This document shows positions 25,542-33,456 of a DNA stretch of 64,000 nt, in pieces. Position numbers and translations under genes: made by a program. Under the pieces are notes generated by a model. It was not told the DNA's origin, made no database searches, and worked only from the letters and a program-made list of their open reading frames with translations. The DNA comes from Terriglobia bacterium (lineage in GTDB: Bacteria; Acidobacteriota; Terriglobia; Bryobacterales; UBA6623): the NCBI GenBank assembly GCA_009838515.1, contig VXRL01000059.1:124001-188000 (forward strand), in the 5' to 3' direction. Position 1 is the first letter of the stretch. Each line of letters opens with the position of its first letter.

Positions 25542-27122
25542 CTAGCGGAAGACGATGAGGTTCTCCAAGACCACGTCGCTCCCTTCCGATCCCCCGTACG
25601 GCTCTCCCAACACGACGACACGAACCGTGTGCGACGTGTCCTCAAGGCCGAAGGCGTGCCACACGGCGTCGCCGTACTTCCGATTGTCCTCGTCCGGATA
25701 GACATCCACCCTCTTGTGCAGCTCGCCGTCCAGATAGACCTCTGCCGACCCGCCGGTTGGAAGATAGGGGCCCGCGATAATGGCGCCGGTGCCCTCGAAC
25801 GAGATCGTGGCTTCCGCTCCATTCTGGGAAGCAGTCTTGCCGTGCCAGTCCGTGCCTCGGCGGTCGGTGACGAGGTGCTCCTCCCACGGGCCCTTCCAGC
25901 TCCACCGAGCATCCGCGGCGGGAATGCGCTCCTGCGGGGAACCGTAGTCGTCCCAGATCTGCAACTCCGCAGGCTGCGCTTGCTGTTTCCGGATGATCAG
26001 GCGATCTCCCTCGACGCGCCCGCCGTGTCTCTCGGCCATCGCGATCGCCCGCTTCTGGGTGCTCTCGACGATTCCGGGAAACGTGAAGTCTGTGTAGCTG
26101 AATTTCCTGTCAAGGATGGCGGGAATTCCGCCCGCCCACTGATCCGGAATCCCCTCATAGCCGAGCATCACGCCGAGAATTCCGCACGCGTTGGACGGAT
26201 TGCAGTCGGAGTCCTGGCCCGCGCGAGTGGAGATACGAAGGGTCTTCTCGAAGTCCCTGTCTCCGTACAGCAGGCCTAGGGCGATGTAGGCGCCGTTCAG
26301 CTTGGCGTCGATGTTGAAGGCTCGCAGGGCACCGTTCGGGCAAGGTTCGCGCTTGTCCCATTTCTCAGCGATCAGATCCCAGGTCTTCACCCAGTCGTCG
26401 GGATGTTCGCTGGACCACGCCAGCACATCATCGATCAGCAGGGCGTAAGGGCTCTGCGGCGGCAGGCAGGCAACGCCCGCCTCGACGATCTTGCGAGGGT
26501 CGTCCTCGAAGAAGGCCGCGGAATACATGCATGAGACGAACATGCCGCCGTAGATCCCGTCCCCGTAGTTCATGACGCGTCCGGCCCGTAGGCAGAGCTC
26601 ATTCGCAGCGACGGGCATGCCCGGGGTCATGAGTCCGACGAAGTCCGCTTCGATCTGAAAGTCGATGTCATTCGCATGGGCGTTGTGCTGCGGCGTCCCT
26701 GTCAGCTCGGCGGGAACTCCGCGCTTCAGGGCGCGCCGGGCGCCCAAGTTGGCATGCCAGAGACGGTATTGCGCGTTCTTCAAGAGGTCGCCGAAGTCTT
26801 GCGTCGTGGCGTCGAGGCCCTTGTCGTCGAGGACCGTCGCGAAGGTCATCTCGACGTAGAGGTCGTCCTGATCGAGAGCGTTGGCCACCATGTCTGGAGT
26901 CCACTCGGGCATCTGGTCTTCGGGAACGATCTGCTGGTTGAAGACGAACTCCGTGGGATAGCCGTAGGCCACGCCGACCATCTGGCCGGCCCAACCGCCT
27001 TCGATCCGGTCCTGCAGCTCTTCCAGCGAGATCGCGAGCTCGTCAGAGGGCGTTTGGGTCCCGCACTGAGCTAGGATCAAGGCCGATAGCAGGCCAACTC
27101 CGATTGCAAGCTTGGTTCGCAT
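25542..27122 (-). CDS. ADP-ribosylglycohydrolase-family lipoprotein with C-terminal beta-sandwich
   Basis: A 526-residue protein with a lipobox (LILAQC, Cys20), so it is exported. The ADP-ribosylglycohydrolase fold spans about 30-400: GGWAGQMVGVAYG near the start, DQDDLYVEM, and the metal-binding STRAGQDSDCNPSN, a variant of the usual GxDxDT. The final 110 residues look like a carbohydrate-binding beta-sandwich (VYLDGELHKRVDVY). It lies 40 bases after a sugar permease gene and the ribokinase gene. Together these suggest release of ribose from a ribosylated compound outside the cytoplasm, followed by uptake and phosphorylation. Confidence 0.85.
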   Translation of the reverse strand: MRTKLAIGVGLLSALILAQCGTQTPSDELAISLEELQDRIEGGWAGQMVGVAYGYPTEFVFNQQIVPEDQMPEWTPDMVANALDQDDLYVEMTFATVLDDKGLDATTQDFGDLLKNAQYRLWHANLGARRALKRGVPAELTGTPQHNAHANDIDFQIEADFVGLMTPGMPVAANELCLRAGRVMNYGDGIYGGMFVSCMYSAAFFEDDPRKIVEAGVACLPPQSPYALLIDDVLAWSSEHPDDWVKTWDLIAEKWDKREPCPNGALRAFNIDAKLNGAYIALGLLYGDRDFEKTLRISTRAGQDSDCNPSNACGILGVMLGYEGIPDQWAGGIPAILDRKFSYTDFTFPGIVESTQKRAIAMAERHGGRVEGDRLIIRKQQAQPAELQIWDDYGSPQERIPAADARWSWKGPWEEHLVTDRRGTDWHGKTASQNGAEATISFEGTGAIIAGPYLPTGGSAEVYLDGELHKRVDVYPDEDNRKYGDAVWHAFGLEDTSHTVRVVVLGEPYGGSEGSDVVLENLIVFR

Positions 27123-27161
27123 TGTTTCGCTCCTTGCCGTTCCGCTTAAAGCCTCGATTGC

Positions 27162-28157
27162 CTATAGAGTCGCGACTCCGATCAGTGCGAGGCCGTTCGT
27201 GTAACCGAGGAACATCAGCACGATGAAGGGGTAGGCGCTAGCAGGCGCGGCCTTGAACTCCTTCCAGATGAAGACCCCCCAGATAGCCGCCACCAACGTA
27301 GCTCCTTGGCCGAGAGCGTAAGAAATGGCGGGCCCCGCCACGCCCGAAGCGATGACGTTCAAGCCTAGGGCCACCATCCAGATCATCCCTCCGAGGATTC
27401 CCAGCGAATGGAGCTTGAGCCCTCCGCCGAAGTATCGCCCGTAGGTCTTTCCGCCGGCCTTCATGAAGACCGTGTTTACGACGAAGTTACTCAGCAGCAG
27501 GCCGATTCCGAAATAGAACAAGGCGGTGTACGGGGTCAGAAAGCCGGCCTCGACGGCGCCCGAACTGAAATCCGGCGAGACAGCCCGGACCAGCATCGGG
27601 TAGAACGACCCCATCAAGCCGCCGGCAAGGACTGCGTATAGCAGGCCTCGCCCAAGACGTCTGCCTGCCACCGGCGGGAGCTTGCTGTATGCGAGCGCCG
27701 ACATGATCATCGCGACGACGATCAGCGCGACCCCGGCGAACAGGAGCGTCGGGTCTCCCTTGGGCGCCTGGATATAGCTGCGCACGGTGCCGATCACGAG
27801 GGCCAGCCCGACACCGACCGGGAAAGCGAGCGACATTCCGGCGGCGTCGATTGCCACGACCAGGAGGATGTTCGCGACGTTGAACAGCGCCCCGCTCAGC
27901 ATGGCGTCTCCGATCGGCACCCCGGCCGCTTGGCCGAGATTGGCCGCCGCACCCATGCCCACGCTCCCGAAGCTGCCGAGCGTCAGGGCGAACAGGATGC
28001 CTGTCAGGAACACGCCGATCGCGTAGTCCCAGTAGTAGAGTTCGAAGGGCCAGTCTTCCTTGCCGGCCAGCTTTTGCGTGTTGGCCCACGACCCCCAGCC
28101 CATCATGGTGATGATGCATAGGAAGATCGCTAGTCCCAGGCTTTCGACGACAAACAT
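27162..28157 (-). CDS. GRP-type sugar permease (DMT superfamily)
   Basis: A 331-residue protein with about ten hydrophobic helices across its length and conserved parts of the glucose/ribose porter family (MMGWGSWANTQK near the start, IWGVFIWKEF near the end). The ATG at 28157 follows AAGGAGG with 5 bases between; the GTG one codon earlier is too close. Family members are proton-coupled sugar importers in the inner membrane. Ribose or a ribosyl compound is the likely cargo because the upstream gene encodes ribokinase and the downstream gene a ribosyl hydrolase. Confidence 0.85.
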   Translation of the reverse strand: MFVVESLGLAIFLCIITMMGWGSWANTQKLAGKEDWPFELYYWDYAIGVFLTGILFALTLGSFGSVGMGAAANLGQAAGVPIGDAMLSGALFNVANILLVVAIDAAGMSLAFPVGVGLALVIGTVRSYIQAPKGDPTLLFAGVALIVVAMIMSALAYSKLPPVAGRRLGRGLLYAVLAGGLMGSFYPMLVRAVSPDFSSGAVEAGFLTPYTALFYFGIGLLLSNFVVNTVFMKAGGKTYGRYFGGGLKLHSLGILGGMIWMVALGLNVIASGVAGPAISYALGQGATLVAAIWGVFIWKEFKAAPASAYPFIVLMFLGYTNGLALIGVATL

Positions 28158-28187
28158 CACAACCTCCTTAGGTTCCGTTCCGCCAAT

Positions 28188-29126
28188 TCAATCCGCGACT
28201 TCGCTCAGGAAGCGCTCCGCTTCCTGCCTCGACGGGACCGAGTTCTGCGCGCCGGGTCGCGTGACCGACAGTGCCGCCGCGGCGTTCGCGAATCTGGCTG
28301 CCTCGGGCACGCTCCGGCCCTCGGCCAGTGCCGTGGCGAAGGCACCGTTGAACACGTCGCCCGCCGCGGTCGTGTCAACAGCAGACACCTTGAATCCGGG
28401 AACGCGATGGCTCCCCTCGACGCTCGCAATCATACAGCCTCGCGCGCCGAGCTTCAGGACAACCGACCGAGGGCCAAGGGCCAGGATTGCTTTCGCTGCG
28501 AGTTCCAAGTCAGCATCGCTCTCCATCTTCAATCCCGGCTCCCCCAACACAGTCTGCGTTTCCGTCTCGTTCGGGGTGAGGAAATCCACCTTGCGCAGCA
28601 GCTCAGGAGAGAGCTCCCGGGCCGGCGCGGGATCCAGGATGGTGGTCGCCCCGCGAGCCTTGGCGACCGCCAGTGATTCATCGACCGATTCGATTGGGAT
28701 TTCCAGTTGCGACAGCAAGTACGAGCCTTCGCGCAAGGCGCTCAGCCTCTGCGCTGCCAGTGTCGGGGTTACGGTAGCGTTCGCGCCCGGGGAGACGACG
28801 ATCAGGTTTTCCCCGTCGGGCAAGACTAGAATAACCGCCGCACCGGTCGACGAGTCCGCCTCGCCCACCGAGCCGGTATGGACACCGGCGGACCGCAGGC
28901 TCTGCAACAGGAGTGACGCTAGGCCGTCGTTGCCCAGTTGGCCGACCATGCTCACCTGAGCTCCCATTCGACCGGCGGCATACGCTTGGTTGGCACCCTT
29001 GCCTCCGCTGAACGTTTGCAGGCTGCCGCCGATAATGGTTTCGCCCGGCCTTGGCAAGCGATCGACATTCTGAACGAGATCAGCGTTCAGGCTTCCGATG
29101 ACAACGATCTCGGGATTTTCGCTCAT
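28188..29126 (-). CDS. rbsK: Ribokinase
   Basis: A 312-residue PfkB-family kinase. The substrate loop SGGKGANQAYAAGRMGA and the anion-hole/base motif DTTAAGDVFNGAF, whose GD aspartate is the catalytic base, are those of ribokinase rather than fructokinase. It phosphorylates ribose at O5 to feed the pentose phosphate pathway. It is first in a three-gene operon with the permease (30 bases downstream) and the ADP-ribosylglycohydrolase. A tnpB element has inserted just upstream, with its left end 61 bases before this start codon, and may have altered the promoter. Confidence 0.92.
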   Translation of the reverse strand: MSENPEIVVIGSLNADLVQNVDRLPRPGETIIGGSLQTFSGGKGANQAYAAGRMGAQVSMVGQLGNDGLASLLLQSLRSAGVHTGSVGEADSSTGAAVILVLPDGENLIVVSPGANATVTPTLAAQRLSALREGSYLLSQLEIPIESVDESLAVAKARGATTILDPAPARELSPELLRKVDFLTPNETETQTVLGEPGLKMESDADLELAAKAILALGPRSVVLKLGARGCMIASVEGSHRVPGFKVSAVDTTAAGDVFNGAFATALAEGRSVPEAARFANAAAALSVTRPGAQNSVPSRQEAERFLSEVAD

Positions 29127-29178
29127 GGCTCTTCTACTCCAAGCCGCAGGGGCCTTCCGCCCCTTGGGGCGGTCTTCG

Positions 29179-29186
29179 TTAGCATA
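29179..29186. repeat. Left target-site duplication (TTAGCATA)
   Basis: Eight bases immediately left of the TnpB element, repeated exactly at the right end. Read as duplication of the insertion site. Confidence 0.8.
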
Positions 29187-29215
29187 GGGGCTTATTTACA
29201 ACAGTACCGGGTCAG
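29187..29215 (+). repeat. Left terminal inverted repeat of TnpB element
   Basis: Starts GGGGCTTATTTACAA and pairs with the reverse complement of 30501-30529, with four mismatches in 29 bases. Confidence 0.85.
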
Positions 29216-29295
29216 TCTGCCTTTGGATAGTGTATTCTATATACTATTTACGAGCATCTAGCGAATATGATAGAATCAAAATAGACTAGCCGCAG

Positions 29296-30504
29296 ATGAC
29301 AGCCCCTGCGACATACTTGATTCGGCTGAAGTCAAGCCCGACCGGGTACGCCTTGATGGAGTCGATCCTAGGGCGTTTGAACTGGCTCTACAATCAGGCG
29401 CTGGAGCGCCGCAAGACGGCCTACCAGGAACGCGAGGAGTCGCTCAGCCTCTACGATCAGTACCGGTGGCTGACGCAACTGCGCGCAGCCAACGAGCACG
29501 GCTTGGGCGAGATTGCTGTCGGGGCCAGCCGCGGCATGCTCCGGCGGCTGGACCAAGCCTTCCAGGCCTTCTTCCGGCGCGTGCGGGAGGGCGAGGCTCC
29601 GGGTTTCCCCAGATTCCGCTCCATCCGCCGTTGTGTGACGATCGACGTGGCTGGCCCGCACAACGGCATGGTGCGCTCCCAGAATGGCCGCTACCTGATT
29701 CGCGTGAAGGGGTTTCCCCGGCTGTGGGCCTACAGCGGGCGGCGCCTGCCGCTGGACGCGCCGCTGAAGGCGCTCCGGCTGACCAAGCGCGGCCGCCAGT
29801 GGGAGGCGGCGCTGGTGTACGAGGTCGAACGGGCAGCGCTGCCAGCGTCGGTCTCGGCAGTGGGCATCGACATGGGCGTGCGCAAGCGCATGACCTGCTC
29901 GGACGGCACCCGCTACGCGCGTGGCCGGCGCAATCGCCGGCGGCAGCGCAAGTTGCAGCGGGCGTTGGCGCGCTGCCAGCAGGGCAGCCGCAACCGTGGC
30001 AAGCGCCGGGCAGCCTTGGCGCGACAGGCGCGCAAGGAGCACGTGCGGGAACGCAACGCCTGTCACCGGGCCACGACGGAGATCATCCGCCGGCACGGGC
30101 TGATCGCGGTCGAGAAGCTGCAGATCAAGAACATGACGCGGTCGGCCAAGGGAACGGCGGCGGAACCGGGCTCACAGGTACAGGCCAAGGCCGGGCTGAA
30201 CCGGGAGGTCCTGGCGCAGAATTGGTCACTTCTTTTTTCCCAATTACGTTACAAGGCAGGATGGGCCGGTCGAGAATTGGTGGAAGTGAACCCGCAATAC
30301 ACGTCGCAGCAGTGCAGTCGGTGCGGCAGCCGCAACCGTCCGGGCAAGTCGGAGACCTATCGCTGCCGGTGCTGCGGCTTGGTGGCCGACAGGGATGTCA
30401 ACGCCGCGCTCAACATCTTGGCGGCCGGGGTTATCGCCGCCGGAGCGCAAACGTGGGCCGTTGGGCCGTGCGTCGCTCCAGAACCGTATGCAGAAGCCGC
30501 CTGA
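29296..30504 (+). CDS. tnpB: TnpB (OrfB) RNA-guided nuclease, intact
   Basis: A 402-residue TnpB. The RuvC-like site is complete: Asp192 (VGIDMGVRK), Glu273 (IAVEKLQIKNM) and the final aspartate in ADRDVNAALNI (Asp367). A zinc ribbon has Cys340-x2-Cys343 and Cys357-x2-Cys360. TnpB proteins use an RNA made from the 3' end of their own element to cut DNA beside a short motif and so retain the element. Here only 25 bases separate the stop codon from the element end, and the stop lies within the inverted repeat, so any guide scaffold must overlap the coding sequence. No tnpA is present. An AT-rich stretch at 29217-29290 probably holds the promoter. Confidence 0.93.
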   Translation: MTAPATYLIRLKSSPTGYALMESILGRLNWLYNQALERRKTAYQEREESLSLYDQYRWLTQLRAANEHGLGEIAVGASRGMLRRLDQAFQAFFRRVREGEAPGFPRFRSIRRCVTIDVAGPHNGMVRSQNGRYLIRVKGFPRLWAYSGRRLPLDAPLKALRLTKRGRQWEAALVYEVERAALPASVSAVGIDMGVRKRMTCSDGTRYARGRRNRRRQRKLQRALARCQQGSRNRGKRRAALARQARKEHVRERNACHRATTEIIRRHGLIAVEKLQIKNMTRSAKGTAAEPGSQVQAKAGLNREVLAQNWSLLFSQLRYKAGWAGRELVEVNPQYTSQQCSRCGSRNRPGKSETYRCRCCGLVADRDVNAALNILAAGVIAAGAQTWAVGPCVAPEPYAEAA

Positions 30505-30529
30505 CTCGGCACTCTTGTATATAAGCCCC
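30501..30529 (-). repeat. Right terminal inverted repeat of TnpB element
   Basis: Read on the minus strand it begins GGGGCTTATATACAA, the counterpart of the left repeat. It contains the tnpB stop codon. Confidence 0.85.
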
Positions 30530-30537
30530 TTAGCATA
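30530..30537. repeat. Right target-site duplication (TTAGCATA)
   Basis: Exact copy of the octamer at 29179-29186, immediately right of the element. The roughly 200 bases from here to the LptFG gene hold no recognised feature. Confidence 0.8.
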
Positions 30538-30748
30538 TCTACCTCTAGAGCCTGATCCAACTCGCCGTCCGGATAGGCGTATGCCCTGCCGCCTTGGGGA
30601 GAGAGAAGCTCGAGGTGCCCGCACACGTGTCCGCGAATGCGATCGTCACCGCACTTCCATTACCGGTGCTGGTCCTGACGCTGTGGCGGAGGCCCGGTTC
30701 AATTTCCTGCCCGGCCGTGCTCTGTTTGGCGCTACGCGCAGACAGAAA

Positions 30749-33085
30749 TCAAGTCCGTACCCGCAACAGGAAGTAGCTTCCGCCCAGGGCGAATAGCGCG
30801 CATGGTGCCCAAGCTGCCAGCGGAGGCTGGAGTTGGCCAGCCCGCCCGAGCTGTTCGCTGAAGGCCGTGATCGCGTAGAAGGCCACAGTCAGCCCCAAGC
30901 CGAAGCCGACCGGCCAGAGGGCACCGCGTTCGCTGGTCTGCAATGCGAAGGGAAGGGCCACCAAGGCCATCGCGAATGCGAACAGAGGGAAGGCCAGCTT
31001 CTTGTGCATGCTCACCTGCAGCCGTATGGTGTCAAAGCCGCTCTGAGTGAGGTCTTGGATGTAGGCCCGCAACTGGCCGAGATTCATCTGCTGGTCGTGC
31101 CGATCCTGTTTCAGGAAGTACTCAGGCTCTTCGCGAATGCCGGAGAAGGCCCTCGTCTCAAAGGGCTCGAATGCATCGGTCTGGATTCCGCTCAACTCGC
31201 GCACCCAGCCGTTCTCGAAGATCCACGCTGCGCCCTCTTCGTCCCAGCGTGCCCGTTCCGCATGGATGTGTCGACTCAATTCGAACGGCTCGGTCCGGAG
31301 GTCAAAGACGCTGATGCCGGAAAACGTCTCGCTGCGCGAATCGAAGGCCCGGTGGTAGAAGATGCGGTTGTCGAGCCCGAACGTCCACTGGCGGTCTGGT
31401 CGCAAGTACGTGCGCGGCGGTCGGCCCTTGATCTCGTCGCGTAGCGCGTCCTGGCGCATGTTCGCTGCAGGCAGGATGGACTCTTCTAGAGCGAAGAGGC
31501 CGGCGCTGAGTCCGCCGGCAACGATCAGAACGGGCAGGGCCAGGCGGTACAGGCTGACGCCGCAAGACCGGAATCCGGTGATCTCGTTGTGTGCTCCCAT
31601 GACACCGAAACAGATGAGTGTCGCCACCATTGCCGCAAGAGGGATGGTGTTGTAGGCCAGGAACGGCGTCAGGTAGTAGATGTACGGGACAAAGTGTCCT
31701 AGCTTGTCTCGCGTCAGCATGTCGCTGAGCAGTTCGAAAAAGCTGAACACGTACCAGATCGAAGTAAATGTGAGTACCAGCAGCACCAGGTAGAAGAGAA
31801 ACTTGCGCAGCACATAGCGGTCGACGACCGGCACCAACAGGTCCAGCGGGTCGCGAATCGGCTCCTTGACGGCAGCCTCGTCCTCGCGAGCGCCTCTGCT
31901 GCCGATGAACTTCTCGGCTGCTCGCACCAAGCGGCCCCGGACCGCCGTGTGCCAGTCGCGGTGTTCGGGGGCGTCTGTCCGTGCCAGCAAGGCCAATCCC
32001 GCGACTGCGAAGACTCCGCTGGCCGACCAGGCAGCTAAGGCGGGCGGCAGCGCTCCCCGCTCGGCCAGAGCGGTCCCGGCCAGCGAGATCATCCAGTAGG
32101 CGAAGCAAAGAAGCATGGCGACGACCACTCCCGAGGCGCGGTTGGCCCTGCGGAGCGAGATGGCCAGCGGCAGGCCCGCCAATGGCAGCAGCCAACACCC
32201 GAACGGCAACGAGAATCGGTCGTGGAGCAGCACCGTCGCGGTCGGGTCGTCTCCTTGGGACGCCTCCGTCCACAGCTCGGAGGTGGTCATGGAGTCAAAC
32301 CGCTTCGCGCCGGGATCGAACCTCCGAGGGCGAGCGCGCAGGACCTGATCGGCGGCTTGGGACCGCAGCGCCAAGTACTGTTTGGGATTGCTGGACCGCT
32401 CGTAAGTGGTGGTCTGGGGGAAGCGCACTTGGATGCGGCCTTGCTCGGGGCGGGGCTGCACGAAGGCTTCCGTGCCCAGCGTGATGCGCGGACCGGCCGC
32501 TTGGACCTCGGTGCCGCTTAGCGAGCCGCGGACTTCGGGCGGTCGCATGTCTGCCAGGAAAATCCCCTTCCAGTGGATTCCCTCGGAAGGAACGACGTCC
32601 TGGACCCAGATCACGTGGTCCGGGAAGTCCTCGATGAACACTCGTGGGATCACCTCCGTGCCCGCCAGCTGGATTCGCAGCGATTCGGCGATCCGGGCCT
32701 GCTCGCGCAGGGACCACGGAGTGAGCCAGAGCGTTGTCAGCGCGCAGACCAGCAAGCCGATCGTGGCGACCAGCGAGACCGGGCGGACCAAGGATCGGAT
32801 CCGGATGCCGGATGCGACCATGGCCAGGACCTCGTTGTCGCTCGAGAGCCGTCCTAGCGAGACGAGGATCCCGGTCAGCACGCCCATCGGAATCGTGAAG
32901 GGGAACGCCTGTGGCAGCGTCAGCGCCAAGAGTCGCGCCATGTCGCCGGGCGGCACTCTCCGCCCGACAAGCAGTTCCATGACCGGCTCGACGCGCTGCA
33001 GGAACAGCACCAGCGTGAACAACGCTGTGCCGACAAGCGACGCGACCGCAACTTCGCGGAAGACGTATCGGTTCAGGATGCGCAC
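30749..33085 (-). CDS. LptF-LptG fused lipopolysaccharide export permease
   Basis: A 778-residue protein made of two LptF/LptG-family halves in one chain. Half one runs about 1-375: RILNRYVFREV opening, helices 1-3, periplasmic beta-jellyroll, helices 4-6. Half two runs about 420-778: VVDRYVLRKFLFYLVLL opening, jellyroll and three final helices ending in ALFALGGSYFLLRVR. A charged linker of about 45 residues separates them. LptF and LptG are normally separate and form the inner-membrane channel that, with the ATPase LptB, extracts LPS. Here the heterodimer is pre-assembled. The GTG at 33085 gives the usual N-terminus; a TTG at 33130 is an alternative. No lptB lies nearby. Confidence 0.88.
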   Translation of the reverse strand: MRILNRYVFREVAVASLVGTALFTLVLFLQRVEPVMELLVGRRVPPGDMARLLALTLPQAFPFTIPMGVLTGILVSLGRLSSDNEVLAMVASGIRIRSLVRPVSLVATIGLLVCALTTLWLTPWSLREQARIAESLRIQLAGTEVIPRVFIEDFPDHVIWVQDVVPSEGIHWKGIFLADMRPPEVRGSLSGTEVQAAGPRITLGTEAFVQPRPEQGRIQVRFPQTTTYERSSNPKQYLALRSQAADQVLRARPRRFDPGAKRFDSMTTSELWTEASQGDDPTATVLLHDRFSLPFGCWLLPLAGLPLAISLRRANRASGVVVAMLLCFAYWMISLAGTALAERGALPPALAAWSASGVFAVAGLALLARTDAPEHRDWHTAVRGRLVRAAEKFIGSRGAREDEAAVKEPIRDPLDLLVPVVDRYVLRKFLFYLVLLVLTFTSIWYVFSFFELLSDMLTRDKLGHFVPYIYYLTPFLAYNTIPLAAMVATLICFGVMGAHNEITGFRSCGVSLYRLALPVLIVAGGLSAGLFALEESILPAANMRQDALRDEIKGRPPRTYLRPDRQWTFGLDNRIFYHRAFDSRSETFSGISVFDLRTEPFELSRHIHAERARWDEEGAAWIFENGWVRELSGIQTDAFEPFETRAFSGIREEPEYFLKQDRHDQQMNLGQLRAYIQDLTQSGFDTIRLQVSMHKKLAFPLFAFAMALVALPFALQTSERGALWPVGFGLGLTVAFYAITAFSEQLGRAGQLQPPLAAWAPCALFALGGSYFLLRVRT

Positions 33086-33300
33086 GCCGAGATGACCCGA
33101 CCGGGCCGAACAGCCATTATCCCAGTCCAAGGACTGTTAGCCCCTCAGTCGCGGGGCGCGTGATCTGCTGGCGCTGTCGGTTGCGTGCTCCGCGAAGGGG
33201 GCCGGGCATGCTCTCCGCATGCTGGAATTGAGATCGCTTGAGTGCGCGACTTGGCCACCATTTGGCCCGGCAAACCGTCTGCTAAGCTAAGCGCTAGCAC

Positions 33301-33375
33301 GGCGCTATCGTCTAAGGGTTAGGACAGGGCCCTCTCAAGGCTCAAATCGGGGTTCGAATCCCCGTAGCGCTACCA
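33301..33375 (+). tRNA. tRNA-Glu (anticodon CTC)
   Basis: A full cloverleaf: acceptor GGCGCTA pairing with TAGCGCT, D-arm with GGGTTAGGAC, anticodon loop CTCTCAA giving CTC for glutamate GAG codons, and a T-arm GGGG-TTCGAAT-CCCC. The 3' CCA is encoded at 33373-33375. The first base pair is a G-T wobble, as often seen in tRNA-Glu. Confidence 0.93.
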
Positions 33376-33456
33376 TTTTCCCCAAGCCTTCCTGCCCGCG
33401 CGCGTCGGTTCGACGAAGGTTTCCGAGGATCGAGACCGGACCTCAGCCGAGTCAGC

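Larger units (their letters stand above)
29187..30529 (+). mobile_element. TnpB-only element with terminal inverted repeats and 8-bp target duplication
   Basis: A 1343-bp element. Both ends begin GGGGCTTAT and form imperfect 29-bp inverted repeats matching at 25 positions. The octamer TTAGCATA directly abuts the element on both sides (29179-29186 and 30530-30537), the signature of cut-and-paste insertion. The only gene is tnpB. IS200/IS605 and IS607 elements, the normal homes of TnpB, have neither inverted repeats nor target duplications, so this looks like a non-autonomous DDE-type transposon that carries TnpB and depends on a transposase supplied elsewhere. ISL3 and IS1595 families make 8-bp duplications and are candidates. 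Confidence 0.85.
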
